This document shows positions 35,833 to 45,237 of a DNA stretch of 64,000 nt, in pieces; within the stretch, counting starts at the first letter, position 1; every line of letters starts with the position of its first letter. Location of the stretch: contig NZ_JACJKW010000014.1 in NCBI RefSeq assembly GCF_016901775.1, forward strand, positions 19,328 to 83,327. The letters run 5' to 3'. The translations under genes were made by a program, and so were the position numbers. The notes below the pieces were generated by a model that did not search any database, was not told the DNA's origin, and worked only from the letters and a program-made list of their open reading frames with translations. The DNA is from Intestinimonas butyriciproducens. GTDB lineage: Bacteria; Bacillota; Clostridia; Oscillospirales; Butyricicoccaceae.

Positions 35833-36537
35833 TCAAAGCTGCAAAACAAAACGGTCGCCCCGGTAGACAATGCGCAGCACTTCCAGGACTTCACCATCTG
35901 GGGAAGAGAGGGTTTTGGAGGTGAGGACCAGGGCGGGTGAACAGCCGGAAATGTCCAACAGTTTCCGCTCCTTTTTGGTGGGCACCAGCATGGCCAGACA
36001 ACGCTGGGACGCCTGGCAGTGTTCATAGCCCTGAGCACGGAGATACTGGCTGACCGACTGGATGTTTTTTTCATCTGCTTCCAGATGAGGAAACCGGGCG
36101 GCAGAAAGATAGCTGGTGTGCAGGGCGGCCGGAATGCCCTCCACCATTCGCAAACGGCTTATTTTCAGGACTTTGTCCTGAGAAGAAGCCCCCAATGTCT
36201 GGAAAAGCTGGGGCTTGTAATGCAGCCATTTTCTCTGCACCACCCGATTTTCGCATTGCAGACCCTGCTGGGCCATTTCCTGGGCAAAGCCGGACAGTTC
36301 CATGGCCAGGGGAATCATGGGGGGAGGAAGAGCGGCAAAGGTTCCTTTTCCCTGGTGGGAAGACAGATAGCCCAGCTCTTCCAGCTGCTCATAGGCTTTG
36401 CGGATATGGGTGCGTGGCAGGCCAAAGTGTCCGGCCAGTTGGTTCTGGCTGGGCATTTTTTCTCCCGGGGGGAGTTTTCCGCTTCTGATATCCTGCATCA
36501 GCTTTTCCGCAATGCTTTCCCAAGGTTTTTCTTTCAT
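35833..36537 (-). CDS. GntR-family regulator, PhnF-like
   Basis: This is a 234-residue protein. An N-terminal winged helix (about 10-75; MPSQNQLAGHFGLPRTHIRK, then GTFA wing) is joined to a UTRA effector-binding domain (about 90-234), the HutC/PhnF subfamily layout. It stands divergently to the phosphonate operon, the usual place for PhnF, and probably controls it in response to a phosphonate or phosphate-related ligand (inference). It has its own promoter at 36567-36595. Confidence 0.85.
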   Translation of the reverse strand: MKEKPWESIAEKLMQDIRSGKLPPGEKMPSQNQLAGHFGLPRTHIRKAYEQLEELGYLSSHQGKGTFAALPPPMIPLAMELSGFAQEMAQQGLQCENRVVQRKWLHYKPQLFQTLGASSQDKVLKISRLRMVEGIPAALHTSYLSAARFPHLEADEKNIQSVSQYLRAQGYEHCQASQRCLAMLVPTKKERKLLDISGCSPALVLTSKTLSSPDGEVLEVLRIVYRGDRFVLQL

Positions 36538-36566
36538 AAAGGCTCCTCCCTCTTCGGTGCAAACCC

Positions 36567-36595
36567 ATTATAGAAGGGTGCTGGAGAGAGTGCAA
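36567..36595 (-). promoter_or_regulatory. Promoter of the GntR regulator
   Basis: On the reverse strand TTGCAC (complement of 36590-36595) and TATAAT (complement of 36567-36572) are spaced 17 bases apart. They lie in the 174-base divergent region shared with phnD. A weaker candidate for phnD is TTGACC at 36612 with TTACAA at 36635. Confidence 0.65.
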
Positions 36596-36711
36596 TGGGC
36601 TGGGATGAACTTTGACCAAATCCACTTGGCGCCTTTACAAAAGGAATTTAGGATGGCCCTGTCAGCAAGACCCTGGCAGACAAGCAAAGGAATCGAAGGA
36701 GGATTCACAAA

Positions 36712-37662
36712 ATGAAAGTGAAACGAATGACAGCTGCTTTGCTCATGGCGGCCATGACCTGCGCCGTGCTTACCGGATGCACCCAGGACAGCAAGGAAGG
36801 GGAGCAGGAAACGGTATCCGGCGGCAGTGGTACGGAGCAGACTGCCGATTATGGCCTGGAAGAAATGGTGATGGTGCTGATTCCTGGCGAAGACACGGAA
36901 AAATCCGTGCAGCTGCGGGATGATATGGCGGAAGAGATGAGCAAGGCCATTGGTATTCCGGTGACCACTTACCGGGCCACCGATTACAGCGCCGCAGTGG
37001 AAGCCATGCGCACCGGCCATGCGCAGCTGGCCCTGCTGGGGCCCTTCTCCTATGTGACGGCCCGGGAACGGTCTGGCGCTGAATGCCTGGTGACCACAGC
37101 CACCAATGGTGAAATTGGCTACTATTCCCATATCATCGCAGCGGCGGACAGCGATATCGACAGCGTAAAAGACCTGGAGGGAAAGACCTTTGCCTTTGTA
37201 GACCCGGAGTCCACCAGCGGCAATGTAGTGCCTTCCGATGAGATTCTGAATGAGGTGGGCGATGACGAGCTGTCCTTTGACGATCTGCACACCGACGGAA
37301 AATTCTTCAAATCGGCTATGTATGCCGGCAACCACGCCGCCTCTCTTCAGGCTGTGGTACAGGGAAATGTGGATGCGGCCGCCGTGTCCTCCAGCACCTA
37401 TCAGAATCAGCTGGAAGAGGGGAATTTCAACGAGGAAGATGTGAAGATCATCCATACCTCCCCTCTGATTCCCGGCAGCCCCATCGCTGTGCAGAAAGAC
37501 CTGCCCCAGGAACTGAAAGACAAGGTCCGGGATTTTCTGCTGGATTACAGCGAAGAGTATTTTACCGCTTTGGGCGAGCCGGATAAGCGGTATGTGGAAG
37601 TGGAAGACAGCACCTACGATTACCTGGCCGAGCTGAAGGAAGAGTATGGGCTGAGCGATTGA
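36712..37662 (+). CDS. phnD: Phosphonate ABC transporter substrate-binding lipoprotein
   Basis: This is a 316-residue protein with a lipoprotein signal peptide (lipobox VLTGC, Cys 23). The PhnD/PtxB fold includes LLGPFSYVTARE, FAFVDPESTSGNVVPSD, HAASLQAVVQGNVDAAAVSS and SPLIPGSPIAVQKDLP. It captures phosphonates (or related phosphorus anions) outside the membrane for the PhnCEE importer encoded next. It is the first gene of the C-P lyase operon. Confidence 0.93.
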   Translation: MKVKRMTAALLMAAMTCAVLTGCTQDSKEGEQETVSGGSGTEQTADYGLEEMVMVLIPGEDTEKSVQLRDDMAEEMSKAIGIPVTTYRATDYSAAVEAMRTGHAQLALLGPFSYVTARERSGAECLVTTATNGEIGYYSHIIAAADSDIDSVKDLEGKTFAFVDPESTSGNVVPSDEILNEVGDDELSFDDLHTDGKFFKSAMYAGNHAASLQAVVQGNVDAAAVSSSTYQNQLEEGNFNEEDVKIIHTSPLIPGSPIAVQKDLPQELKDKVRDFLLDYSEEYFTALGEPDKRYVEVEDSTYDYLAELKEEYGLSD

Positions 37663-37688
37663 TGGATCGGGCAGAAAGGAAAAGGCAA

Positions 37689-38483
37689 ATGGAACAGGTG
37701 CTGAGTATACGCGGCCTGAAAAAATATTACGGATCCACCCGAGCGGTGGAGAATGTAAGCTTTGATGTGGCCCGGGGGGAGCTGGTGGTGATCATCGGCC
37801 CCTCCGGGGCGGGAAAATCCACCGTCCTTCGCTGCATCAACCGGATGATCCAGCCCACAGAGGGAGAGATCCTTTTTCAGGGGCAGGATATGGCCGCTCT
37901 TCACAGAGAAAGTCAGCTCAAGCCTTTGCGGCGGCAGATCGGCATGATCTTCCAAAGTTTCAATCTGGTTTATCGTCTTTCGGTGTTTCAGAATGTGCTT
38001 CATGGGAGGCTGGGATATCTATCCACCCCCGATGCGGTGCTGGGGCGTTACAGCGAAGAGGATAAGAAGAAGGCTTTGGAAATTCTGGAAATGGTAGGGC
38101 TGAGGGGAATGCTTTACAAGCGGGCCGGGGAGCTTTCCGGCGGCCAGAAGCAACGGGTGGGGATTGCCCGGGCACTGATGCAGGATCCTGTTCTGCTGTT
38201 GTGCGATGAACCCATTGCGTCTTTGGACCCCAATTCCTCCAAGGTAATCATGGATCAGATCCAGCAGATGGCCCACAAAAAGCAGATCGCCTGTATTGTC
38301 AATCTTCATCAGGTGGATGTGGCCCGCACCTATGCAGACCGGATCGTTGGAATCCATCAAGGACGGGTGGTGTTCGATGATGTGCCGGAAAAACTCACCG
38401 ACCAGATGATCGAGACCATTTATGATGCGCCGCTCAGCCAGTTGACAGTGAACATGGAAGGGGGAAAAGCGGTCAATGAATAG
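37689..38483 (+). CDS. phnC: Phosphonate ABC transporter ATPase
   Basis: This 264-residue ATPase has Walker A GPSGAGKST, Q-loop FQSFNLV, signature LSGGQKQRVGIARAL and Walker B LLLCDEPIASLDP. The start at 37689 (MEQVLSIRGL) has AAAGGAAAAGG upstream; the ATG at 37662, which overlaps the phnD stop, is a possible longer start. The gene overlaps phnE1 by 8 bases. Confidence 0.94.
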   Translation: MEQVLSIRGLKKYYGSTRAVENVSFDVARGELVVIIGPSGAGKSTVLRCINRMIQPTEGEILFQGQDMAALHRESQLKPLRRQIGMIFQSFNLVYRLSVFQNVLHGRLGYLSTPDAVLGRYSEEDKKKALEILEMVGLRGMLYKRAGELSGGQKQRVGIARALMQDPVLLLCDEPIASLDPNSSKVIMDQIQQMAHKKQIACIVNLHQVDVARTYADRIVGIHQGRVVFDDVPEKLTDQMIETIYDAPLSQLTVNMEGGKAVNE

Positions 38484-39273
38484 GCACACAACCATTCCGC
38501 TGATTCCCCGGCGAGAAAAGATCATGACTCTCCTGCTGGCGTTGGGAGTGGGACTGCTTTTTGTGATATCCACCCTGTCCACAGGGTATAACCCCCTTGA
38601 TTTTCTGCTGAATATGGAAAACTTCTGGGATTTTATTTTCCAGGATATCCTTCCGCCCAAGATCGCCGACTGGAAGACCATTGGCGAAGGAGTGCTGCAA
38701 ACCATCTGCATGGCAGTGGGAGCCAGCCTGGTGGCATCGGTGTGTTCCCTGGTTCTGGCATTTCTGGGCTCCAATACCACAGCGCCCTGGCCGCCACTGA
38801 AGAAGATCGTCCGTCTGGTGGCTTCGGTGCAGCGGAATATCCCCAGCATGATCTGGACATTTCTGCTCATCATGTCTTTTGGCATCGGCAATCTGGTGGG
38901 CGTGCTGGCCCTGCTGATCACCACCTGCGGTTTTCTCATCCGTTCCTTTATCGAGACCATCGATGAGGTGGGGAATGAAAGTCTGGAGGCCATGGAAGCG
39001 GTGGGGGCCGGACGGCTGACCACCATCACCCAGGTGATCGTGCCGGCTTGTCTGCCCGGATTTCTGTCCTGGCTGCTTTATTCTTTGGAAGTCAACATTC
39101 GCTCGTCCACTTTGGTGGGCGCAGTGGGAGGAGGAGGCATCGGTCTTGTGATGATGGGATATATCAAACAATTTCGCTATCATTCCGCCATCGGCGTGAT
39201 TTTGCTCATTGCTGCCATTGTTATTTTGGTGGATATGCTTACCAATTTCCTGAGAAAGAAGGTACTGGCCTGA
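38476..39273 (+). CDS. phnE: Phosphonate ABC transporter permease, first subunit
   Basis: This 265-residue inner-membrane protein has about six helices and the EAA loop EAMEAVGAGRLTTITQVIVP. GGGGIGLVMMG lies near the C-terminus. It pairs with the second permease immediately downstream; its stop codon overlaps that gene's ATG by one base. Confidence 0.93.
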   Translation: MNRHTTIPLIPRREKIMTLLLALGVGLLFVISTLSTGYNPLDFLLNMENFWDFIFQDILPPKIADWKTIGEGVLQTICMAVGASLVASVCSLVLAFLGSNTTAPWPPLKKIVRLVASVQRNIPSMIWTFLLIMSFGIGNLVGVLALLITTCGFLIRSFIETIDEVGNESLEAMEAVGAGRLTTITQVIVPACLPGFLSWLLYSLEVNIRSSTLVGAVGGGGIGLVMMGYIKQFRYHSAIGVILLIAAIVILVDMLTNFLRKKVLA

Positions 39274-40157
39274 TGAACAGCATCGCTACAACTGCTCCGG
39301 CCAAGATGCTGGCCACCGGAAGCAGCCAAGGGAAAACCAGGCAGGAAGATCTGCTGCGGGACGGCAGAGGGCGTATCCGCACAAAGGATCCCAGCCGGGA
39401 TCGGACCTTGCATTTGTTTTTGCTGGCCTTTGCGATTTTGGGCGTGCTGGCTCTTGTGGGCATGAAGCTGGATATGGAGCAGCTCATTCAGGGAGTGGGA
39501 GAGATTCCCACGGCCATCGGCAAACTGGCGGAACTGGATTTCAGCCAGGTGGACATCACTTTCACTTCTCTTTTGGAATCGGTGGCCGTGGCCATTCTCT
39601 CCACGGTGTACAGCATGCTGGGCGGTATGGTGCTGGCGGTGTTTCTGGCCAAAAATCTCACACCGATGCGGTGGATTTCCACACTGCTTTCTGCGGCCAT
39701 GACTTTCCTGCGGGCCATTCCTTCCATCATCTGGGTGCTTTTGGTGCTGGTCTGCGTTGGGTTTGGTCCGGACGCCGGCATCATCGGCATCTGCATTTTC
39801 AGCACATCCTTTTTTGCCCGCTCCTTTGCCCAGTGCTTTGAGGAAGTGCCCCAGGAAACCTTGGAGGCTCTTCAGGCCATGGGTGCAGGCCGTGTGAAGA
39901 TCTTTTTCAGTGCTGTGCTGCCTTCGGCCCTTACCGGAGTGATCGCCTGGACCTCCATCAGCTTTGAAAGCAATTTTGAAGCTTCTTCGGTGTTGGGCAC
40001 AGTGGGAGCCGGGGGTATTGGCTATGTGATCTCCAACAGTTTTGGCCGCTATGCTTATGGCCAGGCCATTGTGGCCATCGGCATGGTGCTGCTGTTCACC
40101 TACGCCATGGAGATGCTCTTTACCTTTGTCAAAGAGAAAAAAGCCAGAATCGGATAG
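39273..40157 (+). CDS. phnE: Phosphonate ABC transporter permease, second subunit
   Basis: This is a 294-residue permease. A hydrophilic N-terminal stretch (1-45) is followed by about six membrane helices, the EAA loop EALQAMGAGRVKIFFSAVLP and GTVGAGGIGYVIS. The start is ATG 39273 in the TGATG stop-start overlap with the first permease; longer frames run through the preceding gene out of phase. Having two PhnE permeases is common in Gram-positive phn loci. Confidence 0.93.
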   Translation: MNSIATTAPAKMLATGSSQGKTRQEDLLRDGRGRIRTKDPSRDRTLHLFLLAFAILGVLALVGMKLDMEQLIQGVGEIPTAIGKLAELDFSQVDITFTSLLESVAVAILSTVYSMLGGMVLAVFLAKNLTPMRWISTLLSAAMTFLRAIPSIIWVLLVLVCVGFGPDAGIIGICIFSTSFFARSFAQCFEEVPQETLEALQAMGAGRVKIFFSAVLPSALTGVIAWTSISFESNFEASSVLGTVGAGGIGYVISNSFGRYAYGQAIVAIGMVLLFTYAMEMLFTFVKEKKARIG

Positions 40158-40174
40158 CAGAAAAGGGGAGAATG

Positions 40175-40603
40175 ATGGAAAGTCACAATTATTCCAAGGT
40201 TCTTTGTCAAAGCTCCGGCCCGTGGGTGGTGGATCTGGCCAGGCCGGTGATGGACAAATATCCGGTGCGGGTGCTGCGCAAACCGGCCAAAACCCTGGTG
40301 ATGATCAGAATGCGGGAAACAGTGGCCAAAGCTCAGTTTTATCTGGGAGAAATGTTGGCTTGTGAAGCCATGGTGGAGCTGGAAGGGAAAAAGGGATTCG
40401 CATTGATGATGGGCGACGACACCCAAAAGGTCATGGCGGCTGCTGTGGTGGATGCGCTGCGGAAAACCGATCTGCCGGAAAAGGAGCCGGTGCTCAGGGC
40501 ACTGGAGCAGCGGAAGCAGGAACTGGAAAAAGAGCAGCAGCAGGACATTGCCCGTCACGCCCGCTCAAAAGTCCAGTTTGAGACCCTGGATGTTTCCTAT
40601 TGA
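40175..40603 (+). CDS. phnG: C-P lyase subunit PhnG
   Basis: This is a 142-residue protein. It matches PhnG through KPAKTLVMIRMRETVAKAQFYLGE and the conserved CEAMVELEGKKGFALMMGDD region (each at about 30-90). PhnG is part of the PhnGHIJ core complex; with PhnI it helps exchange the adenine of ATP for the phosphonate. AGGGGAG lies 4 bases before ATG 40175; ATG 40172 is the alternative. It is 17 bases after phnE2. Confidence 0.93.
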   Translation: MESHNYSKVLCQSSGPWVVDLARPVMDKYPVRVLRKPAKTLVMIRMRETVAKAQFYLGEMLACEAMVELEGKKGFALMMGDDTQKVMAAAVVDALRKTDLPEKEPVLRALEQRKQELEKEQQQDIARHARSKVQFETLDVSY

Positions 40604-40618
40604 CAGGAGGAAGGACTT

Positions 40619-41212
40619 ATGATCACATCGGACCGATTTGACCTGGTGTTCGATTGCCAGAAGGTCTTTAAACAGTTGATGGATGCCCTGGCCATGCCGG
40701 GAAAGATCCGCTCCATTGCCCGGGAAGGACAAAACCTGGAGCACCCCCAGGGGGTTATGGCGGCCGCTGCTTTGACCCTTGTGGACCATAGCTGTACTTT
40801 TGCCGTCATCAGGAACCACTCTTTGGAAGAAGAGCTTCGCCAAATGACCTATGGACGGCCGGCGGCCTTGGAAGAAGCCGACTATATCTTTCTGCCGGAC
40901 AGCCAGGACATGGAAAATGATCAGGTGGAAGAAATCCTGGAAAAGGCCAAGAAGGGGACTTTGCCGGAACCCCACAAAAGTGCTGCGCTGTTTGTGGGCA
41001 TTCCTTCTTTGCAGGATGGGGAAGAAAGCATGCTCACCGGCCCTGGGGTAAAGGGGCGGATTTCCATCCATCTGCCTCAGACGGGGACCAGGTGGCTGAA
41101 AATCCGTCAGGAAATGGAGATCGAGTTTCCTTGCGGTGTGGAGATCTATTTTCTCACACCGGAGGGGGAGTTGATGGCCGTGCCCCGGAAAGTGAAATGG
41201 GAGGAAAAATAG
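40619..41212 (+). CDS. phnH: C-P lyase subunit PhnH
   Basis: This 197-residue structural subunit of the PhnGHIJ core has the family features FDLVFDCQKVFKQLMDALAMPG at the start and LTGPGVKG, LDFPCG-like EFPCGVEIYF toward the end. It resembles a PLP-transferase fold without catalytic residues. AGGAGG precedes the ATG; phnI begins 1 base after its stop. Confidence 0.93.
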   Translation: MITSDRFDLVFDCQKVFKQLMDALAMPGKIRSIAREGQNLEHPQGVMAAAALTLVDHSCTFAVIRNHSLEEELRQMTYGRPAALEEADYIFLPDSQDMENDQVEEILEKAKKGTLPEPHKSAALFVGIPSLQDGEESMLTGPGVKGRISIHLPQTGTRWLKIRQEMEIEFPCGVEIYFLTPEGELMAVPRKVKWEEK

Positions 41213-41213
41213 C

Positions 41214-42293
41214 ATGGGATATGTTGCAGTGACAGGCGGCCAGGAGGCCATCGACGCCTCCATTGAGCTGCTTCGTGATTACCGCTCCCGGGGCGATGTG
41301 CCGGTGGATCTGACGGCCCTGCGGGACCGGATGGGACTTCTGATCGATCGGATTATGTCGGAAGCGGGACTGTACGCACCGGATTACGCCGCTTTGGCAC
41401 TGAAGCAGTGCGAAGGAAGTCCGGAAGAGGCGGTTTTTCTTCTGCGGGCATATCGGAGCACCTTGCAGCGAAATTACACTTCCTGTACGGTGGATGGAAG
41501 CCAGATGCATCTCCGCCGCCGGATCAGTTCAGCTTTCAAGGACATTCCAGGCGGACAGCAGCTGGGGGCCACCTATGATTATGTCCATCGCCTTCTGGAT
41601 TTCAGCCTGGAACAGGAAAACGAAGAAGAAGTGCAAAGCTGGAAGGAACAGTTCCGGGCAGAAACCGAAGAGACTCAGGCCCTTTCCGATCAAGCGCCCC
41701 GGGTGCTGGATCTTCTCCGTCAGGAAGGGCTTTTGGAACAGGTGGAGGAAGATACCAGCGAGCCCTGTGATATCACCATGGAAAAACTTCCCCTACCCGC
41801 TCCCCGCAGCGCCATTTTACAGACGCTCACCCGGGCCGACACCGGTTTTGTCAGCGGCCTGGCATACAGCGATATCCGGGGATTCGGTATGTCCCACCCC
41901 ACCATTGGAGAGCTGCGGTATGGCTGGCTGGATATTGAGGTGGATTCTCCGGTGGAAGAAGGAGAACGGATCTATGTGGGGGCAGTGGATATCACCGAGG
42001 TGGAAGGGCTTATGGGAAGCCGTCCCGGAAGCAGCGGCATCGGAGTGGGGTATGGCTGCGTCATGGGGCGCAATGATACCAAGGCTATTGCCATGGCCGT
42101 GCTGGATCATGCGCTCACATTGAAAGATACCGGACCTACCAGCGATATGGAGTTTGTGCTGCTTCATGGAGATTGTCTGGAAATGAATGGATTCATTTCC
42201 CATTTGAAGCTTCCCCACTATGTCACCTTCCAGTCCAAACTGGATGGCCTGAGAAATCAAAAAAGGAGCATGGGTCATGATGAGGAAAAATGA
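41214..42293 (+). CDS. phnI: C-P lyase subunit PhnI
   Basis: This 359-residue nucleosidase-like subunit swaps adenine of ATP for the phosphonate, giving alpha-D-ribose 1-methylphosphonate 5-triphosphate-type products. Conserved stretches are MGYVAVTGGQEAID at the start, YTSCTVDGSQMHLRRRISSA, DITREPLPFPA-like DITMEKLPLPAP, GYGCVMGRNDTKAIAMAVLD and SHLKLPHYVTFQSKLD. It overlaps phnJ by 17 bases. Confidence 0.96.
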   Translation: MGYVAVTGGQEAIDASIELLRDYRSRGDVPVDLTALRDRMGLLIDRIMSEAGLYAPDYAALALKQCEGSPEEAVFLLRAYRSTLQRNYTSCTVDGSQMHLRRRISSAFKDIPGGQQLGATYDYVHRLLDFSLEQENEEEVQSWKEQFRAETEETQALSDQAPRVLDLLRQEGLLEQVEEDTSEPCDITMEKLPLPAPRSAILQTLTRADTGFVSGLAYSDIRGFGMSHPTIGELRYGWLDIEVDSPVEEGERIYVGAVDITEVEGLMGSRPGSSGIGVGYGCVMGRNDTKAIAMAVLDHALTLKDTGPTSDMEFVLLHGDCLEMNGFISHLKLPHYVTFQSKLDGLRNQKRSMGHDEEK

Positions 42294-43167
42294 CAGGGAG
42301 GATTATAACTTCGCTTTTTTGGACGAGGGGTCCAAACGGGAGATCCGCCGATCCATCCTGCATGCCATCGGCATTCCCGGTTATCAGGTGCCCTTCGGCT
42401 CCCGGGAGCTTCCCATCGGCCGGGGCTGGGGCACTGGGGGGATTCAGCTGACGATGTCCATCATCGGGCCGGAGGATACCCTGAAGGTCATTGATCAGGG
42501 CAATGATGACAGCGTCAATGCAGTCAGCATCAAGCGGCTGATCTGCCATACCACCGGAGTGGAAACCACCACCGACACCCAGAAAGCCGATATCATCCAG
42601 TCCCGCCACCGGATCCCCGAAGAGCCTTTGCGGGAGGATCAGGTGCTGGTGTTGCAGGTGCCCCAGCCGGAACCTTTGCGGCGGGTGGATCCTCACGAAG
42701 AGGTGACCCGTCAGCTGCATGCCGATGGGGAATATACCGGTATCTGGGTGAATCTGTTTGAAGCCCTTCTCACCCGGGGATCTCCATTTCTGGGCGCTTC
42801 CCATCCGGTGCTGGTGGATGGGCGGTATGTGATGAGTCCCAGCCCCATTCCCCGGTATGACAACCCCAAGCTCCACCAGGCCCAGTGTCTCTATCTGTTC
42901 GGAGCCGGGCGGGAAAAGAAGATTTACGCTGTGCCACCCCATACCGATGTGGTATCTCTGGCTTTTGAAGACCATCCCTTCCGCCAGGAGGATATGAGCG
43001 GCCGGAAATGCCGGTTGTGCGGGGCCGAAAATGTATATTTTGACGAACTGGTGGATGAAAAAACAGGGGAGACATATTATCAGTGTTCCGACACCGGCTA
43101 CTGTCAGAAGCGCCGGCAGCAGCAGGAGCAGGCGGAATGCCAGGGAAAGGGGCCGAACCATGGATAA
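42277..43167 (+). CDS. phnJ: C-P lyase radical-SAM subunit PhnJ
   Basis: This 296-residue subunit breaks the carbon-phosphorus bond through SAM-derived radicals. It contains the unusual 4Fe-4S motif CX2CX21C (CRLC, then Cys in YYQCSDTGYC), the glycyl-radical-region motif GWGTGGIQLT and the N-terminal YNFAFLDEGSKREIRR. All catalytic features are present, so the pathway should be functional. The gene overlaps both phnI and phnK (by 8 bases). Confidence 0.97.
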   Translation: MMRKNDREDYNFAFLDEGSKREIRRSILHAIGIPGYQVPFGSRELPIGRGWGTGGIQLTMSIIGPEDTLKVIDQGNDDSVNAVSIKRLICHTTGVETTTDTQKADIIQSRHRIPEEPLREDQVLVLQVPQPEPLRRVDPHEEVTRQLHADGEYTGIWVNLFEALLTRGSPFLGASHPVLVDGRYVMSPSPIPRYDNPKLHQAQCLYLFGAGREKKIYAVPPHTDVVSLAFEDHPFRQEDMSGRKCRLCGAENVYFDELVDEKTGETYYQCSDTGYCQKRRQQQEQAECQGKGPNHG

Positions 43168-43996
43168 CAGAACGCCGGTATTGGAAGGAAATCACATCAC
43201 GGTGCGTTTCGGAGAGGGATGCGATTACTGCCGCAGTCATCCGGAGATTGAGCGGGGCCGGTGCCCCAAATGCCATACCATTTGGGCGGTGCGGGATGTG
43301 AGCTTTCAGCTCTTCCCCGGAGAGATCCTGGGGATCGTGGGAGAATCGGGAAGCGGCAAAAGCACCCTTTTGAGGGCCCTTTATTTTGATCGCCCGGCCA
43401 CAAGCGGCGAGGCCCACATCTCCCTGTATCACCAGGGAAAGACCAATATTCTCCAGGCCAGCAGCCAGCAGAAACGGTATTTGCGCAACCATCTGATGGG
43501 CATGGTCTACCAGAACCCCATGCTGGGATTGCGCATGGGCTTGTCATCCGGGGCCAATGTGGCCGAAAAGCTCATTGCCGCCGGAAACCGCAACGCAGGA
43601 GAGATGATCGGCCGCAGTCAGCAGCTGCTGCGTCATGTGGAGATCCCGGTGGAGCGGATGAAGGAGGCTCCCGCTGTTTTTTCCGGCGGGATGCAGCAAA
43701 GAGTGCAGATCTCCAAGGCCACAGCCAACAATCCGCCGATTCTCTTTCTGGATGAGGTGACCACCGGGTTGGATCTCAGCGTACAGGCCAAGGTGCTGGA
43801 TCTGATCCGATCCATTCAAAAAGAACTGGGCATTGCCATGATGGTGGTCAGCCACGATCTGGCGGTGATCCGCATGATGGCCGACCGGACCATGGTCATG
43901 TTGGGCGGCCGGGTGGTGGAAGAAGGCCTTACCGATCAGATTCTGGAAGATCCCATTCACGAATACACACAGACATTGGTCAGCTCGCTGCTTTAG
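43160..43996 (+). CDS. phnK: C-P lyase-associated ABC protein PhnK
   Basis: This is a 278-residue ATPase with Walker A GESGSGKST, signature FSGGMQQRVQISKA and Walker B ILFLDEVTTGLD. PhnK docks on the PhnGHIJ core rather than a transporter. Before Walker A it has a four-cysteine cluster C21-X2-C24-X10-C35-X2-C38, which looks like a zinc-ribbon insertion. The start at 43160 overlaps phnJ; an upstream 43-residue extension is out of phase with any homology. Confidence 0.93.
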   Translation: MDNRTPVLEGNHITVRFGEGCDYCRSHPEIERGRCPKCHTIWAVRDVSFQLFPGEILGIVGESGSGKSTLLRALYFDRPATSGEAHISLYHQGKTNILQASSQQKRYLRNHLMGMVYQNPMLGLRMGLSSGANVAEKLIAAGNRNAGEMIGRSQQLLRHVEIPVERMKEAPAVFSGGMQQRVQISKATANNPPILFLDEVTTGLDLSVQAKVLDLIRSIQKELGIAMMVVSHDLAVIRMMADRTMVMLGGRVVEEGLTDQILEDPIHEYTQTLVSSLL

Positions 43997-44013
43997 CATG
44001 TCAAGGAGGAACC

Positions 44014-45237
44014 ATGGAAGAGATTTTTATCATACACAATGGGGAAGTGGTTTTGCCGGACAAGGTGCTTTCCCAGGGCGCTGTTGTGCTGGAGGGAAAC
44101 CTGATCCGGGAGATCTGTCCCAAAGGGCAGTGGGAGGACCGGTATCCCGGAGTCAGAACGCTGGATGTTCAGGGAAATTTCCTTTTCCCCGGATTCATTG
44201 ATATTCACTCGGACAACATCGAAACGGTGATCCAGCCCCGGCCCCAGAGCATGATTGATTTTGAACTGGCCATGCGGGAACAGGAAAAACAACTGGTGAA
44301 TCAGGGCATTACCACCATGTTTCATTCTCTCAGCATGACAAATGGCAATGTGCGGGTCAACCGTTCCAGTCTGCGCACGCCGGAAAATCTCACCAAGCTG
44401 GCCGGACTGATTCGCCGCTTCCACGAAGGCGACCATTTGATCCGCCACCGGTTCCATTGCCGCTATGACATCACCAATCTGGACTGCTACCCTTTGCTGC
44501 TGGAGTTCATCCGCCGGGGAGATATGCAGCTGCTTTCCTTCACCGATCACACTCCCGGCCAGGGCCAATACCGGGATCTGGAATTTTTCAAGCAGCGGGT
44601 GATGGCCCAGGATCAAAGCGATGAGGAAAAGGAGCGGATCCTTCGCCAGAGAATGGAGCGGGCCAAGCTCACAGCCCAGCAGCTGGAAGAAGCCGCCGAT
44701 CTGGCGGCAGAAAAAGGGATTGCCATCGCCTCCCATGACGATGATAGCCTGGAAAAATTGGAATATGTCACTTCTTCCCTTCATGCGGGAATCTGCGAGT
44801 TTCCTGTGGAGCTGAATGTGGCCCGGGCAGCCAGAGAAAAAGGGATGCAGGTGGTGGTGGGGGCTACCAATGTGCTCATGGGCCGTTCCCACTCCAATAA
44901 CCTCTCGGCCCGGGAGGCCATCCGGGAGGGATGCGCCGATATTCTGGTTTCCGATTATTTCCCGCCGGCTCTGCTGCATGCAGTGTTCCGCTTGTGGGAA
45001 GAAGGGATGCTTACCCTTCCCCAGGCGGTGAACATGACTTCCCGCAACCCGGCCCGGGCCGTGGGCATCGGCCAATGGACCGGCAGTATCGAAGAAGGCA
45101 AATGCGGCGATCTGCTGGTGGTGGGAAAAAAGGACGGTCTGCCGGTGATTTTGCAGGTATTCATCAACGGCCAGATGGTATCCAACCTGTGTTACCGCAA
45201 CGATTTTATCCGGGAGGACGGCACCCGTTATGACTGA
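44014..45237 (+). CDS. phnM: Ribose 1-methylphosphonate 5-triphosphate diphosphatase PhnM
   Basis: This 407-residue amidohydrolase-superfamily enzyme removes pyrophosphate from the triphosphate intermediate before C-P cleavage. Metal and substrate motifs include FPGFIDIHSDNIE, FHSLSM, HFRFHCR-like HRFHCRYDI, SFTDHTPGQGQY, ASHDDD and GATNVLMGRSHSNN. It has AAGGAGG 8 bases upstream and overlaps the next gene by 8 bases. Confidence 0.95.
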   Translation: MEEIFIIHNGEVVLPDKVLSQGAVVLEGNLIREICPKGQWEDRYPGVRTLDVQGNFLFPGFIDIHSDNIETVIQPRPQSMIDFELAMREQEKQLVNQGITTMFHSLSMTNGNVRVNRSSLRTPENLTKLAGLIRRFHEGDHLIRHRFHCRYDITNLDCYPLLLEFIRRGDMQLLSFTDHTPGQGQYRDLEFFKQRVMAQDQSDEEKERILRQRMERAKLTAQQLEEAADLAAEKGIAIASHDDDSLEKLEYVTSSLHAGICEFPVELNVARAAREKGMQVVVGATNVLMGRSHSNNLSAREAIREGCADILVSDYFPPALLHAVFRLWEEGMLTLPQAVNMTSRNPARAVGIGQWTGSIEEGKCGDLLVVGKKDGLPVILQVFINGQMVSNLCYRNDFIREDGTRYD

